A stretch of DNA of 64,000 nt from Cycas panzhihuaensis. Its lineage: Eukaryota; Cycadophyta. Below the pieces are notes generated by a model, which saw nothing but the letters and a program-made list of their open reading frames with translations, had not been told where the DNA came from and did not search any database. The position numbers and the translations under genes were made by a program. Position 1 is the stretch's first letter. Every line of letters starts with the position of its first letter. Shown one piece after another: positions 10,529 to 20,100 of the stretch. The DNA is taken from the NCBI GenBank assembly GCA_023213395.1, contig CM041465.1:57171741-57235740 (forward strand), in the 5' to 3' direction.

Positions 10529-10748
10529 TGTTAACTTGCTGCAGAGAAACTCAAAATGAAAGAGAAATTTGAAATGGACTTGTATTCCTTTGGAGATACG
10601 ATTTCCTTAAATCTTGTAACTGTTGCATCTTGACTTGTAACTGACTTCTCCTAAAGTGACACATGTCACTTGATTAAGTGTGAGTTACATAACAAGGGTT
10701 TGTCACATTACCCTTTACATTATCTAGATAAAACATTATATCCTAACA
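10529..10748 (-). repeat. Copia H 3' LTR
   Basis: A 220-bp block with termini TGTTA...TAACA. On minus it starts TGTTAGGATATAATG directly after a purine tract (AAGAGAGGG) that follows the RNase H stop, which is the expected order of coding end, polypurine tract and LTR. No second copy is in the window. Confidence 0.75.
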
Positions 10749-10752
10749 CCCT

Positions 10753-11735
10753 CTCTTAATGTTTTATCTCTTTTAGTCCTATTCTATCTCTTAGAATTAG
10801 AAACTTTTCTTTTCCAAGGGGTTTTGTCAGCAAATCTGCAATTTGCTCTGTAGTAGGACAATATTCCAATTCAATTTCTTTATTGTGAACTTTTTCCCTT
10901 ATAAAGTGATGGTGCACTTCTATATGCTTTGTTCTAGCATGAAGAAATGGATTCTTGGTTAACTTGATAGCACTCTGATTATCACAATGCAGAATTGTTG
11001 CTTGATTCTGTTGTTGTTCCAACTCACCCAGAAGTTGTCTTAACTAGACTGCTTCACATGTTGTTGTTACAGTTGCCTTGTATTCAACTTCAATCGATGA
11101 GAATGCGACTGTGGGTTGTTTTTTGCTACACCAAGAAATTGCAACAGAACCCAACAAGAAGCAATATCCACTTGTGGATTTCCTTTGTTCCTTATCTCAC
11201 CTTGATCGAGTCACACTATCCTGTCAATTCTGCTAGTCCTTCTCAGGGATAGATCAATTTTAGATCTATTGTTCCTTGTAGGTATCTCAATATTCTTGTT
11301 GTTGCTTTCCAATGTCTCACTTTGGGTTCCTGCATGTACTTGGAGACCAACCCTACTAAGTATGATATATCAGGCTTGGTGGCTGTAAGATATATCAAAC
11401 TTTCAATTAGTTGTCTGTATAGAGTGGTGTCTACTAACTGTTCTCCTTCATCTGCAGCCATGTTGCAATTCACCTCCATGGGTGTTGCACAAGGATTACA
11501 ATCCATCATCCAGAATTTGATCAGTAGATCTTTTATGTATTTACTTTGAGACAAGGTAATGTGATTCTGCTGTTGATTTACTTCCAGTCCCAGATAATGG
11601 TTAAGAAGGCCCAAATCTGTCATTTCAAACTTTCTTTCGAGTTGTTTCTTTATGTCCATGACCAATTCTTTATCATTTCTTGTAAGAATCATGTCATCTA
11701 CATAGACAACAATTACTGTAATCAACCTGTGTTTT
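10753..11735 (-). pseudogene. Copia H RT tail and RNase H
   Basis: The 11746-11243 minus frame shows VVYVDDMILTRND (the catalytic Y-V-D-D), then YLGLEVNQQQNHITLSQSKY, PMEVNCN and YRQLIESLIYLTATKPDIS, the Copia RT-to-RNase H junction. After a degraded stretch (11022-11243), the RNase H end reads HCDNQSAIKLTKNPF, HARTKHIEVHHHFIREK and ADLLTKPLGKEKF, stopping at about 10756. Frameshifts in the middle remove the RNase H centre. The frame upstream of 11735 belongs to a Gypsy gag instead of the Copia RT fingers. Confidence 0.85.
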
Positions 11736-12002
11736 TTCTGGATCAAATTTTTCTAATGCGATCTTTGTGTTTGTTGGTCCTCCTTGATTTACATTTCTTT
11801 GTTGAAAAACAAATCCTTCTTTGAACCTACCTTCTGGGTTCCCCTGATCTGTGTCTTGATCTGAATCCTGTTATGTTTTTGGATGAGCTATCTCTTGTTT
11901 CTCCAATCTTCCATTAAGGTTCTAGATTTGTTGTAAAAGCTCCTCTATTATGCTTGTCGAGGTTTCTACTACTTGTTCTTCTGAATTGTGGGACCTCGGC
12001 AT
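11736..12002 (-). pseudogene. Gypsy F gag N-terminus
   Basis: ATG at 12002-12000 opens MPRSHNSEEQVVETSTSII, a polar N-terminus with two stops. It leads to GGPTNTKIALEKFDP, which aligns with the LSLKKFDPDVS start of the gag core in Gypsy E further right (about 29760). The gag core then ends abruptly and Copia RT sequence begins within about a codon of ALEKFDPEK. Short and broken, but it lies directly downstream of a primer-binding site and LTR of the same family as E, which supports the call. Confidence 0.65.
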
Positions 12003-12125
12003 TTTGCTTTGTGGGCTGATCCTTCTCGATCTTAATTCTGTCTTGGTCCTTTCTGAATTGCTAGGGTGGGAGAGTGGATCCAAATTTCCTCCCCCTGGTC
12101 GAAAAATTTCCGGCTTCGGAACAAA

Positions 12126-12137
12126 GCTCTGATACCA
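12126..12137 (-). promoter_or_regulatory. Primer-binding site of Gypsy F
   Basis: The minus strand reads TGGTATCAGAGC, the complement of the 3' end of plant initiator tRNA-Met, two bases inside the LTR end. It marks the LTR/internal boundary. Confidence 0.85.
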
Positions 12138-12139
12138 CT

Positions 12140-12690
12140 TGTAGCGATTCCTTTACCCAATTGAACAGGAAATAGAATAGAATAGGGCGAATTCAAAGGA
12201 AACATAACAAAATAGAGAGAATTCACAAATGGCGAACACCTTTCGTATATAAAATACCTAAAAATTATATCTCCAAATATAAATCAAATACAAATATTGA
12301 AAAATATGATGCCAAAATGTTACAAAATACAAATAGAGTTCCAAAATAGTACCAGTACTGCCTGCAACAACCACAAAACCCTTTGAGGCAAGGATCCTCC
12401 TCAGAATTTGTAGCCCTAAGGCTGAAAATCTGCAATTGCCTTAAGGCCAAAAATAAGGAGGAAATACTTCACAAATAGATGATATGGAATGACCTCAAAG
12501 TCCCTAAATATAGGCGCACAATTGGGACATAATGAAGTCAGCTAGAGCAGGGAGGAATGCGCCAAACATAACCATAAGAAGTCGGCCAGAGCAGGGAGGA
12601 ATGTGCCAAACATAACCATAAGAAGTTGGCCACAGCTAGTACATAGAAGTCGGCCAGATTCTGAAAGATGTCGCTTCATAGGGCACAGGT
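12140..12690 (-). repeat. Gypsy F 5' LTR
   Basis: Begins TGTAGCGATTC on +, like the 429-bp LTRs of Gypsy E, and shares AAGTCGGCCAGA blocks with them. The right edge is not sharply defined; family-like sequence fades near 12690. A minus-strand TATA-like CTATATTTAGG lies near 12510. Its partner 3' LTR is absent. Confidence 0.65.
12537..12624. repeat. 44-bp tandem duplication in LTR F
   Basis: Two adjacent copies of a 44-bp unit containing GAGCAGGGAGGAATG and GCCAAACATAACCATAAG, differing by a few bases. It lies upstream of the TATA-like word on minus, so it is a U3 repeat that could act as a promoter enhancer. The single-unit version (AAGTCGGCCAGA) occurs in Gypsy E LTRs. Confidence 0.75.
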
Positions 12691-13363
12691 GAGGACCTAG
12701 AAAACACTCTCAAAAGGGGACTAGGAAGAGAAGACTCATAGTTGTTTCTTTTATTCAAAGCTTCGAATGAGTGTACAATGGAATGTGCCCCTTCTTTTAA
12801 GATGCTAGATTTTGCATCATTATATGAGGGGGTAGTTACAAGAAAGTTGCAAAATATCTAGTAATCACAAAAACTAAAAATCAGTTACAAGAAAACTAAT
12901 GAGCATCTACTAATACATTTGACTTTTCTGACTAAACTAACTTTTCCTAAACTAGAGTTATTTTTGGTCTCTAAGTGAACTCAACATCTCAAAAGAATTA
13001 TCCTTATGTTACATTTTATGTTGCATGGATGAGCTGTAATTGTGCTCAATAATAAATGCAATGCAACTATAGATAAGGTAAAGCAGAGTTGAGACTACTA
13101 CCTCTACAAGGCAAATCACATGTAGTTGTTTGATTTTATGGTGAACTCTCATCACCATGCCTCTTGTATGCGAGTTTGAGAGAGCATGCATATTTTAGTT
13201 GGTGACACATAGCATGGTTAACCTCTTCTATTTCTATGGCCCCCTCCCTCTTCAATCAAGATGTAAGATAGCACCTCAAATTTGTTCTTGTTTATTTTTT
13301 GCTTTTTGATAATCTAGTCAAAATATTTATGTATTGACCAATTGGTTTTTGACTGGTCACTCA
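12691..13363. other. No gene recognised
   Basis: AT-rich sequence without coding signal or a repeat partner that I can see. It separates LTR F from the LINE ORF1 remnant. Confidence 0.4.
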
Positions 13364-14394
13364 TTACCTTACCTTTTTGAGGCTTGTGTAGATCAAATAA
13401 TAAGACTTGTTTAGGGACAATTGGAGGGGGGGTCTTGAAATTTTGGGCAGACTCCTGTATTTGGCAAGTTTCCTTCCGTTTGGCTTAGGATCATACACTA
13501 GAACCATAGCCACTTTAGCAATTGGCTTGTTTTGTTGCTTACCTATCGTTTGTTGGGCTTTATTCTTATTGGCCTTGCTGGGAGGTTTTTTATTGTGCAC
13601 CTCTATCCACCAATTTTCGTCCTCCATAATTGGTTCTTAGGCCTTAGAGGGCATTGACTACATTGGTCCAATCTCTGCTCAGACAAGGGCAGTCACAAAT
13701 GTAATGCTCTTTGGAATGACACTTGAAGCAAGCATTTGGGACATGGCCAAGGAATTCCTTAGATAGGTCAACCCAAGCCCAAACCCTAATGTGGGGTCTT
13801 GGGTAGAAATCTCTATGATGTTCTAGGGACACAAATTCACTCAAAGGCTAAATGAGCCTTGTAATAAATGTCTAAAGATACATTGGAAGGCTAGGGAACT
13901 TTGCTTGGATAGGGCATTTGAGTGCAATATTGTTATCAATAGAGAAATTAGGCTCCCATCTATTAAAGATGACTCGGTTATGTCAACACATCCATGGTCT
14001 TTGTTTGAAGACCTATTTAGAAACCTTTGAGTATTCAAAAATAGACAAATAATAACATTTAGTAAGGTTTCTCATAGAGCATACCTTTGACTTGAAAACT
14101 CAAAGGATTCCCTAACCCATTGTTTAAGGCTACCCTTTAGTGGAGGCTGTTGGGCAAAATAGGCAATGAGAGTATGAGAATGACGCTGGCCCATAGTTGT
14201 AATAATAGATCTTTGGTCAAGAGAAACAATGGGCATAAAGGGTGATACACGTTATAGATCTTTGGAACAAATTTTCTTGCCCTCTTTGGTGCTGTCTTCC
14301 TCTTGCAAGAAAGATAATGCTTGCCGAGTATTATAGAGATTGGGATTAGACAAAGCCTCCACGTACCGGCATGGGATATTCTTGGGGAAACCAT
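13364..14394 (-). pseudogene. LINE ORF1-like remnant (zinc knuckle)
   Basis: Read on minus in changing frames. The clearest part (13844-13644) gives HIRVWAWVDLSKEFLGHVP and then ACFKCHSKEHYICDC, a C-x2-C-x4-H-x4-C knuckle. The order of a V-W-x-x-V-D-L-S segment followed by one knuckle is typical of plant L1 ORF1 proteins (DUF4283 plus zf-CCHC_4). The upstream minus frame near 14150 (PPLKGSLKQWVRESFE) could be the DUF4283 part. A lysine-rich linker (13627-13364) follows. Several stops and frameshifts are present. ORF1 proteins bind LINE RNA. No ORF2 is attached here, and it is unrelated to the LINE at 60 kb by orientation. Confidence 0.55.
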
Positions 14395-14604
14395 AAAGGT
14401 GGTGCTATGAACAATAGAGCCCTACTAAGTGTCAACAATTACAACTTTGTGAAACAAGATCACACTCATCTAGCTACAAAGATACTAATTATGCAATGGA
14501 CATACACAAAATGGCTACTTCCTTCCTTGTTTTCTAGATTTTTGAAAATTGATGTTTCCCTATTTCTGTTTCCATTTCCGCGTTTCCTTTTTTGCACATT
14601 TTTG

Positions 14605-14687
14605 TTGAAGTTGTTGTTAAACCAAAAGACCTAGGTCGAGGACACCCATGAAGCCGATCAAGGACGAGTTGGAATCATCTGAGGGAC
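14605..14687. repeat. Dispersed repeat (copy 1; copy 2 at 42873)
   Basis: TGTTGAAG start, then TTAAACCAAAAGACC and TCGAGGACACCC, closely matching 42873-42955. The copy at 42873 has a terminal TGTTGACA preceded on minus by a TAGTATCAAAGAAGG word that could be a decayed primer site, so these may be LTR pieces of one family. Gypsy D begins right at its end. Confidence 0.45.
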
Positions 14688-15537
14688 TGGAATCCGAATT
14701 GAATGGAAAAGTAATGACTTAATCCAATTGAAACAAATCAGATTCAATATTTACTATGTATTTGTATTACATGTGAAAATATTCTTACAAAGTATGTTTA
14801 TTTTTGCTCTATTGATCATTTTCTAGACTACTACAGCAACCTGGGAATGGATAGAAGAGATCTGGTCTCTTTCTTGGCTACTGCACACTCTCTGAAATAT
14901 TTTCTAGTGATCTCAATGTGAGGATCTTGCCCTTCGTTCAACTACAACTCGTTTTCGGGATGATGGTGGACTCAAGCATCTCTCTAGGACTGCTATTGTT
15001 GTCTTTTCCTTCTCCCCGACTGCATCTGAAACTCTGGGGTCTCCTTCTTGCCCTCACGAACATATCTGGGCAGTTTTTCATGCCTCCTCCCTGTCCGTTC
15101 AACTTTCCTTCTTTCGTTTTTCGTTTTTTTTTTCTTTTTCTTCTTTTTAAATCATACTTTCCTATGTTTATAATTGATGAAAAATCAGTTAAAAAAATTG
15201 TTTGTCTCTCATTAAGTTGTTGACAAGTGTACGACTGTGCTGGGTAATTTTTGTGATCATCAGATCATTTTTTTTTTTACCATCAATTGCAGTCCGATCA
15301 TACTTGGTCGTACCTGTTGGTCGCACTTGGTCGTACCTGTTCGCAGTTTGATCGCACCTGGTTGCACCTACTCATAGTCCGGTCGCACCTACTCACAGTT
15401 TAGTCATACTTGGTAATACATATTTTTTCATTTTTCAGAGCACAAAATTTTGGTTTTCACCTGTGAAACTCCATCTAAAGGTATTTACATTCTTTTAGAA
15501 GGAAAATAAGGATTTAAAAAGGATCCACTTCGGATCA
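14688..15537 (-). repeat. Gypsy D 3' LTR
   Basis: About 850 bp with + termini TGGAATCCGAA...CGGATCA. The part at 14690-14860 matches 25459-25625 (the surviving part of the 5' LTR). On minus it follows a purine tract (AAAAGAAGGGGAG, + 15541-15553). It contains a poly-pyrimidine run (15117-15150) and a block of degenerate GGTCGCACCT repeats (15291-15412). Confidence 0.75.
15291..15412. repeat. Degenerate GGTCGCACCT tandem repeats in LTR D
   Basis: About nine variants of T/C-GGTCGCACCTG/A at irregular 10-16 base spacing. The same word family (GGTTGCACCTGG) recurs in both LTRs of the unrelated Gypsy B. Confidence 0.6.
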
Positions 15538-15582
15538 GAACTCCCCTTCTTTTAGAAGTTCATGGGCTCGTGAACATCACAA

Positions 15583-16567
15583 TTACAAGTGAGGCAACTT
15601 GATTCTTCCCTTCTCCCTGATGTACCATCTTGCTTTGTTGGGCAGTTCTCTTTTCTCTCTAATCCTGAAGGACTCAATTGTGCCTCTTCTAGTTATGGTT
15701 TGCTTCCTTTGAAGAATGCAATCGGTTTGCAATGGCTCTTCTTTCTCCACTTGCAACTCCTTCGGATTTGGCAAGAGTAGAACACCATCTTCCTCTTCGT
15801 TCAACATAGATGGCTCGAACATCTTCAAATTTTCAACATTCACAACTGAATACATTTTCATGAATTTAGGTAATTCAAGTTGAAAAGCATTTTCTCCAAT
15901 TTTCTTCAAGATTCTAAAAGGACCATAATGTATAGGCTTCAACTTTTTACCTTCACCCTGCAATCTTTTCTTGCTGAGATGTAACCAAACTCGATCTCCT
16001 TCTTTGAAGGAATGGCTGGTTCAGTGTGCATCATGCCTTTGTTTATATCTGTGCTGAGATCTTTGAAGCTACTCCTCAACCTGTTGATGAATTTTTCCAA
16101 TTCTTTCTTAGAATCTTTGCCCCTTCTCTTGTCCTTCTTCCTCCTTTCTATTTCTAATAGTAAATTGAGCTAAAAATTCTAAATCGAACGGACTTGCAGG
16201 TAGAAATCCCAGACATACCTTGAATGGTGACTTTTGAGTTGAGTTATGAATTGCTCTATTGAAGGTAAATTGAAGGTATGGAAGACTTTCATCCCAAGTC
16301 TTGGGATGCTTGGAGTTGTATCCTCGTAGCAACTGCACCAATGCCCTATTGACAACTTTGGTCTAGCCGTCTATTTGAGGAAGGAAAGCTGCACTTATCC
16401 TCAACTTTGTATCCATCATCCCCCCAAAGAGCTTGCCAAAAACGACTTAAAAATCTACTATCTCGATAAGAAATGATAGAGTTGGGAAGCCCAAAATGCT
16501 TCCAAACATGCTGGAAAAATAATCTAGCTATGTCCTCTCCTATATGTATCTTCCTACAGGGAATCAA
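15583..16567 (-). pseudogene. Gypsy D integrase, C-terminal part
   Basis: Continues the integrase interrupted by Copia A1. From 16567 down it reads HIGEDIARLFFQHVWKHFG then SIISYRDSRFLSRFWQALWG, the second catalytic region with Y-R-D in place of S-D-R-D. After a frameshift come YNSKHPKTWDESLPYLQFTF and NRAIHNSTQKSPFKV. The C-terminal ORF (15963-15583) gives KPIHYGPFRILKKIGENAFQ and LPKFMKMYSVVNVENLK, the GPF/Y module. The glutamate segment before NRALVQLLRG is degraded by a stop. It ends 45 bases from the LTR, leaving room only for the polypurine tract. It would have inserted cDNA into chromosomes. Confidence 0.85.
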
Positions 16568-16820
16568 TGTTGAAAGTGGCAAAGGCCTATGAAACCCAAG
16601 ATCTAGAAGATAATTCTCTCTAGTTTTAGAAAGCAAGAGAACAAGACTAACAATGGAAATAAAATGAAAGATGAGCAAGATCAAAGTACAAAGAGCAAGA
16701 TGATACCAAATGGGAGGACATGGAATTGGTCCAGCCTCTAAAAGAATACCAGTTCATTAGCAAACTGATAACATAACAGTACAATTCAAACTCTTCATAT
16801 GAAGCATGAGAAGAGGTCTC

Positions 16821-16829
16821 AATATATAG
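16821..16829 (-). promoter_or_regulatory. LTR TATA box, Copia A1
   Basis: The minus strand reads CTATATATT, about 290 bases into the LTR. The same word follows the hairpin in A2 (25891-25900 on +) and in C, so it is positionally conserved and likely drives element transcription. Confidence 0.6.
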
Positions 16830-16854
16830 AGTAACCGAAGAGACCTAACAACAT

Positions 16855-16882
16855 TGGATGTTTGACAAGTGTCAAACATCCA
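16855..16882. promoter_or_regulatory. LTR hairpin (13-bp perfect arms), Copia A1
   Basis: TGGATGTTTGACA, two bases, then its exact reverse complement. The equivalent in A2 is 25839-25868. It lies about 30 bases upstream of the TATA box. Conserved across copies in spite of decay elsewhere, so a regulatory role is plausible. Confidence 0.65.
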
Positions 16883-17126
16883 AGCTACATGCATTGCATG
16901 TCTTGCATGAAGGATATGTGTCCTTTTTGGGCTCTCAAGTGAGCAAAAGTGCATGAGGGTCCATTTGACCCTTTAGTGACAATGTTGTGTCACTAGAAAG
17001 AATGTGGGTGTGCACTTTATCATTTAAGTAATAAGTCACCCCATAAAGTACAAAAGTACAAATAATGAATGAAAAATAGAGTACATATACTTAACATATA
17101 AACATAAGGTTTAACACCCCCCCTTA

Positions 17127-17862
17127 TTGTTTACAATGTTAAGTCAGACCCTTAGACCATCTCTAAATTTTACAAATTTTTCTCTACTAAGAGGTTTGGT
17201 AAAGATATCTGTTGTCTGTTGCTCTATAAGTCTATACTAGAGGTTGATCTCATCGTTCTGCACATGCTCTTTGATGAAGTAATGTTGAACCTCGATGTGT
17301 TTGGTCCGTGCATGAAAGACTGGATTCTTGGCCAACTTGAGCACACTTTGATTGTCACAATTTATCCCGGTGGAGTGATCTTGTTCAAGTCTAAGCTCCC
17401 CAAGAATTCGTCGTAGCCAAATAGCCTCACAAGTTGCACTGACTGTAGTTTTGTACTTTGCTTTAATGGAGGACAAGGTAACATTGGGTTGCTTCTTGCA
17501 ACTCCACGAAGCAACTTCTGAACCAAGGGTAAAACAGTAACCCGAGGTGGATCTCCTGCTATCTTGGCAACCTGCCCAATCAGAATATGAGAACCCTTCC
17601 AAGATGAAGTCCTGATTATGTGCATACTGAAGGCCATGCTGCAATGTGCCTTTGATGTATTTGAGTATGTGTTTTGCTACATTCCAATGCTTCTGATTGG
17701 GTTGAGACATGTATCTAGAACAAATCCCAATTGCAAATGAAATGTCTGGTCGAGCATTGGTGAGATAGATAAGGCTACTAATCAACTGTTGGTAAAAAGT
17801 GGGATCTGCAAGTTCAGCTTCCTTATTGAGAATAAGGTTTGTTCCGTTCTCCATAGGCATGC
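17127..17862 (-). pseudogene. Copia A1 RNase H
   Basis: The minus frame reads PMENGTNLILNKEAELADP, LTNARPDISFAIGICSRYM, SDWAGCQDSRRSTSGYCF, a degraded KAKYKTTVSATCEAIWLRR and NPVFHARTKHIEVQHYF: the Copia RT tail and RNase H. It starts abruptly near 17862, fused to sequence coding for the integrase end (LYEPIGKKMHA in the neighbouring frame). The whole RT finger/palm region with the catalytic box is therefore deleted. The last codons are frameshifted near 17220. Confidence 0.85.
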
Positions 17863-19311
17863 ATTTTCTTCCCAATAGGTTCATACAACTTGTAATCTTT
17901 GCTATGAGAGGCATAGCCCATAAAAATACATTTTAGACTATGTTTGTCAAACTTAGATCTTTGTTGATCGGGGATGCGCATGTATGCAGTGCACCCAAAT
18001 GTCCTTAAATGACTGACGATAGGCTTTTTTCCAGACCAAGCCTCTTCTGGTGTGATGTCGGTGACTGCTGAAGTAGGACTCTGATTTGCTACATAAGTAG
18101 TTATGTGGAATGCTTCTACCCAGTATGTTCATGTGAGTACTTTTGCATGCATCATAGCTTTGGTTTTATTTGCCAAAGTTCTGTTCATCCATTCGGAGAC
18201 TCTGTTTTGTTGAGGAGTATGTGGAATAGTGAGTTGTCTCCAAATGCAGTTATTGTTGCAGAATTAAGTGAATTCCTTTGAAGTGAATTCGCCTCTATTA
18301 TTTGACCTTAGAATTTTGATTGAATAGCCAGATTCATTCTCTACTTCAAGTTTGAATTCCTTAAACTTTTGGAAAGCTTTAGGCTTTTGTTTGATGAAGT
18401 AAACCCAAACTTTGTGAGAGAAATCATCTATGAAGGAGATGTAGTACAATGCTCCTCCAAAAGATGTTGTGGACATAGGTCCACATAAATCTGAATGTAT
18501 CAACTGCAAAGGATACGATGCACACCAAGCTTTGCCTTTAGAGAAAGGCAATCGATGTTGTGTCCCCATTATACATGCTTCATAAAGACATTTGAACCAT
18601 ATAGCTTTGGAAGCCCATGCACCATGTTCTTGTTTATCATCAACTTGATATTGTCTAAACTCAAGTGGCCTAGACGGTGATGCCAAAGTTGCATCTTTGT
18701 TGATGATTGCGTGACAGAGTAAGTAGAATCAAGAGTTATATTATTTGCATCCAACTTATAAAGGCCATGATCTTCATGACCAATGGCTACAATCTGATCA
18801 TGCTTGTCACTAATGACACATTTCCCATTTTTAAACAAAATGTTCATCTTTTGCTTGTCCAATTGTCTAACAGATAATAAACTCTTCTCCATGGAAGGGA
18901 TAAAGTAGGCATCACCATCGGGAAATGTGGAAGAAGGATTTGAGGGAGAATGAAAAGAAGCAACTTTGCCTATACCAGAAATCTGCACTGATTCATTGTT
19001 GCCAAAGGTCACTGATCGACCATTTCCTTCTTTGATGTCATAAAGGAGTTCTTCACTCCCAGTCATGTGACGTGATGCCCCCGAGTCGATGATCTGAGTC
19101 TGATCAACATCTGATGTGTGATAAGCACAAAGTAGCTTATCCTCATCTGCAAATTGATTTGTGTAGTGTTGATTGCCATCTCTGAAACCCCCCCTTTCTC
19201 TTTGACCTCCTCGATATGCACCTCGATTTGGTTGAGGGGGTTGTTGTTCCTAGAACTGTTAATGAGGCTGTTGTTGCCTCTAATACTGCTAACGTGTGTG
19301 CTGAAGATCAT
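17863..19311 (-). pseudogene. Copia A1 protease and integrase
   Basis: From 19110 down: a degraded protease with IIDSGASRHMTGSEELL, then GDAYFIPSMEKSLLSVRQLD, the GAG-pre-integrase segment MQLWHHRLGHLSLDNIKLM, and integrase with LQLIHSDLCGPMS and LYYISFIDDFSHKVWVYF. The second catalytic block reads LRSNNRGEF where the family (and A3) has LRTDNxGEF or similar, so the aspartate is lost. A stop follows at EFT. The glutamate block region TPQQNRVSEWMNRTLAN is visible near 18200 with E retained. The end merges into the RT deletion. The protease has the D-S-G triad. Confidence 0.85.
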
Positions 19312-20100
19312 CTTTCTTCTTTCTGCAATCAGGAGCTATGTAGCCGACCTTGTCACGATAATGACAAATGACATTGGCTTTTGAGGTGCCAATGTTCATG
19401 TTCCCAAAATGTTTTGTGAGTGAAGGTTTGGGATTTTGCTTGGCCTTCAACTTGGTCGTGAATACTCCTAAAGTGGATGCTCCATCATTATCTTCCTTGT
19501 CATAAATTTGTTCTTCTTGAAGTAACAAACTTTCAAGTTGGTTGAAAGACATGCTTGAAAGTGAGCCATCTCGTGTAATAGAAGAGATGAATCCATTAAA
19601 ATCTTTAGGAAAAGTTCGAACAATTGTTGTTACAAGCTCATCCTTGGAAGTTGGTTTTCCTAAAGTATTCAATTCATTACATATTTCTTTGATAGAAGCA
19701 AGGAATACTGACATAGGCTTTACATATTTCAAAGAATATAATTTTGCTTTCACCAACGAAATGCGAGCTTCATCTTGCTTTTCATACAAAGAGGACAAAG
19801 TGTCCCAAGCTTGCTTAGATATTTCAGTACACACAATATTTTGATCAACATTAACATCAATGATCATATGTAAAAAGGCCAAGGCTATTTCATCCTTGGC
19901 CTCCCAAGAAGCAATATAATCAACATCATGATGAATAACAACACCATCAATTTCCATAGGTACAGATTGGGGAATTTTGCTAGAAACATAACCCCAAAAT
20001 TCATTCACCTTTAAGAGGTTTTGTGTTTGCCTCTTCCACTCTTGATAATTTTCTTGACCTATTAACTTGATTGTACATTAAGCATGTTTAGAGTAGCCAT
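19289..20100 (-). pseudogene. Copia A1 gag
   Basis: ATG at 20100 (MATLNMLN), a frameshift, then a 239-codon frame from 20008: NEFWGYVSSKIPQSVPMEID, WEAKDEIALAFLHMIIDV, AWDTLSSLYEKQDEARISLV and LLLQEEQIYDKEDN. This is the Copia gag-polypeptide fold (UBN2-like). The zinc knuckle at the end reads CHYRDKVGYIAPDC, where A2 has CHYCGKAGHIAPDC: both the second cysteine and the histidine are replaced, so RNA binding by the knuckle is lost. Followed by a QQ-rich basic linker into the protease. Confidence 0.88.

Larger units (their letters stand above)
10529..11735 (-). mobile_element. Copia element H, 5'-truncated
   Basis: Minus-strand Copia 3' half: RT tail, RNase H, polypurine tract and 3' LTR. It sits in the chromovirus fragment on its left and is fused to Gypsy gag at about 11735 on its right. 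The missing 5' half and the different family of the upstream LTR make the F-H unit a chimera. Confidence 0.8.
16568..17116 (-). repeat. Copia A1 3' LTR
   Basis: 549 bp, + termini TGTTGAAAG...GTTTAACA. Preceded on minus by the G-rich polypurine tract. It contains a dyad at 17017-17034, an inverted repeat around 16978-16995, a perfect 13-bp-arm hairpin at 16855-16882 and a TATA box at 16821-16829, all in order upstream to downstream on minus. Confidence 0.92.
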
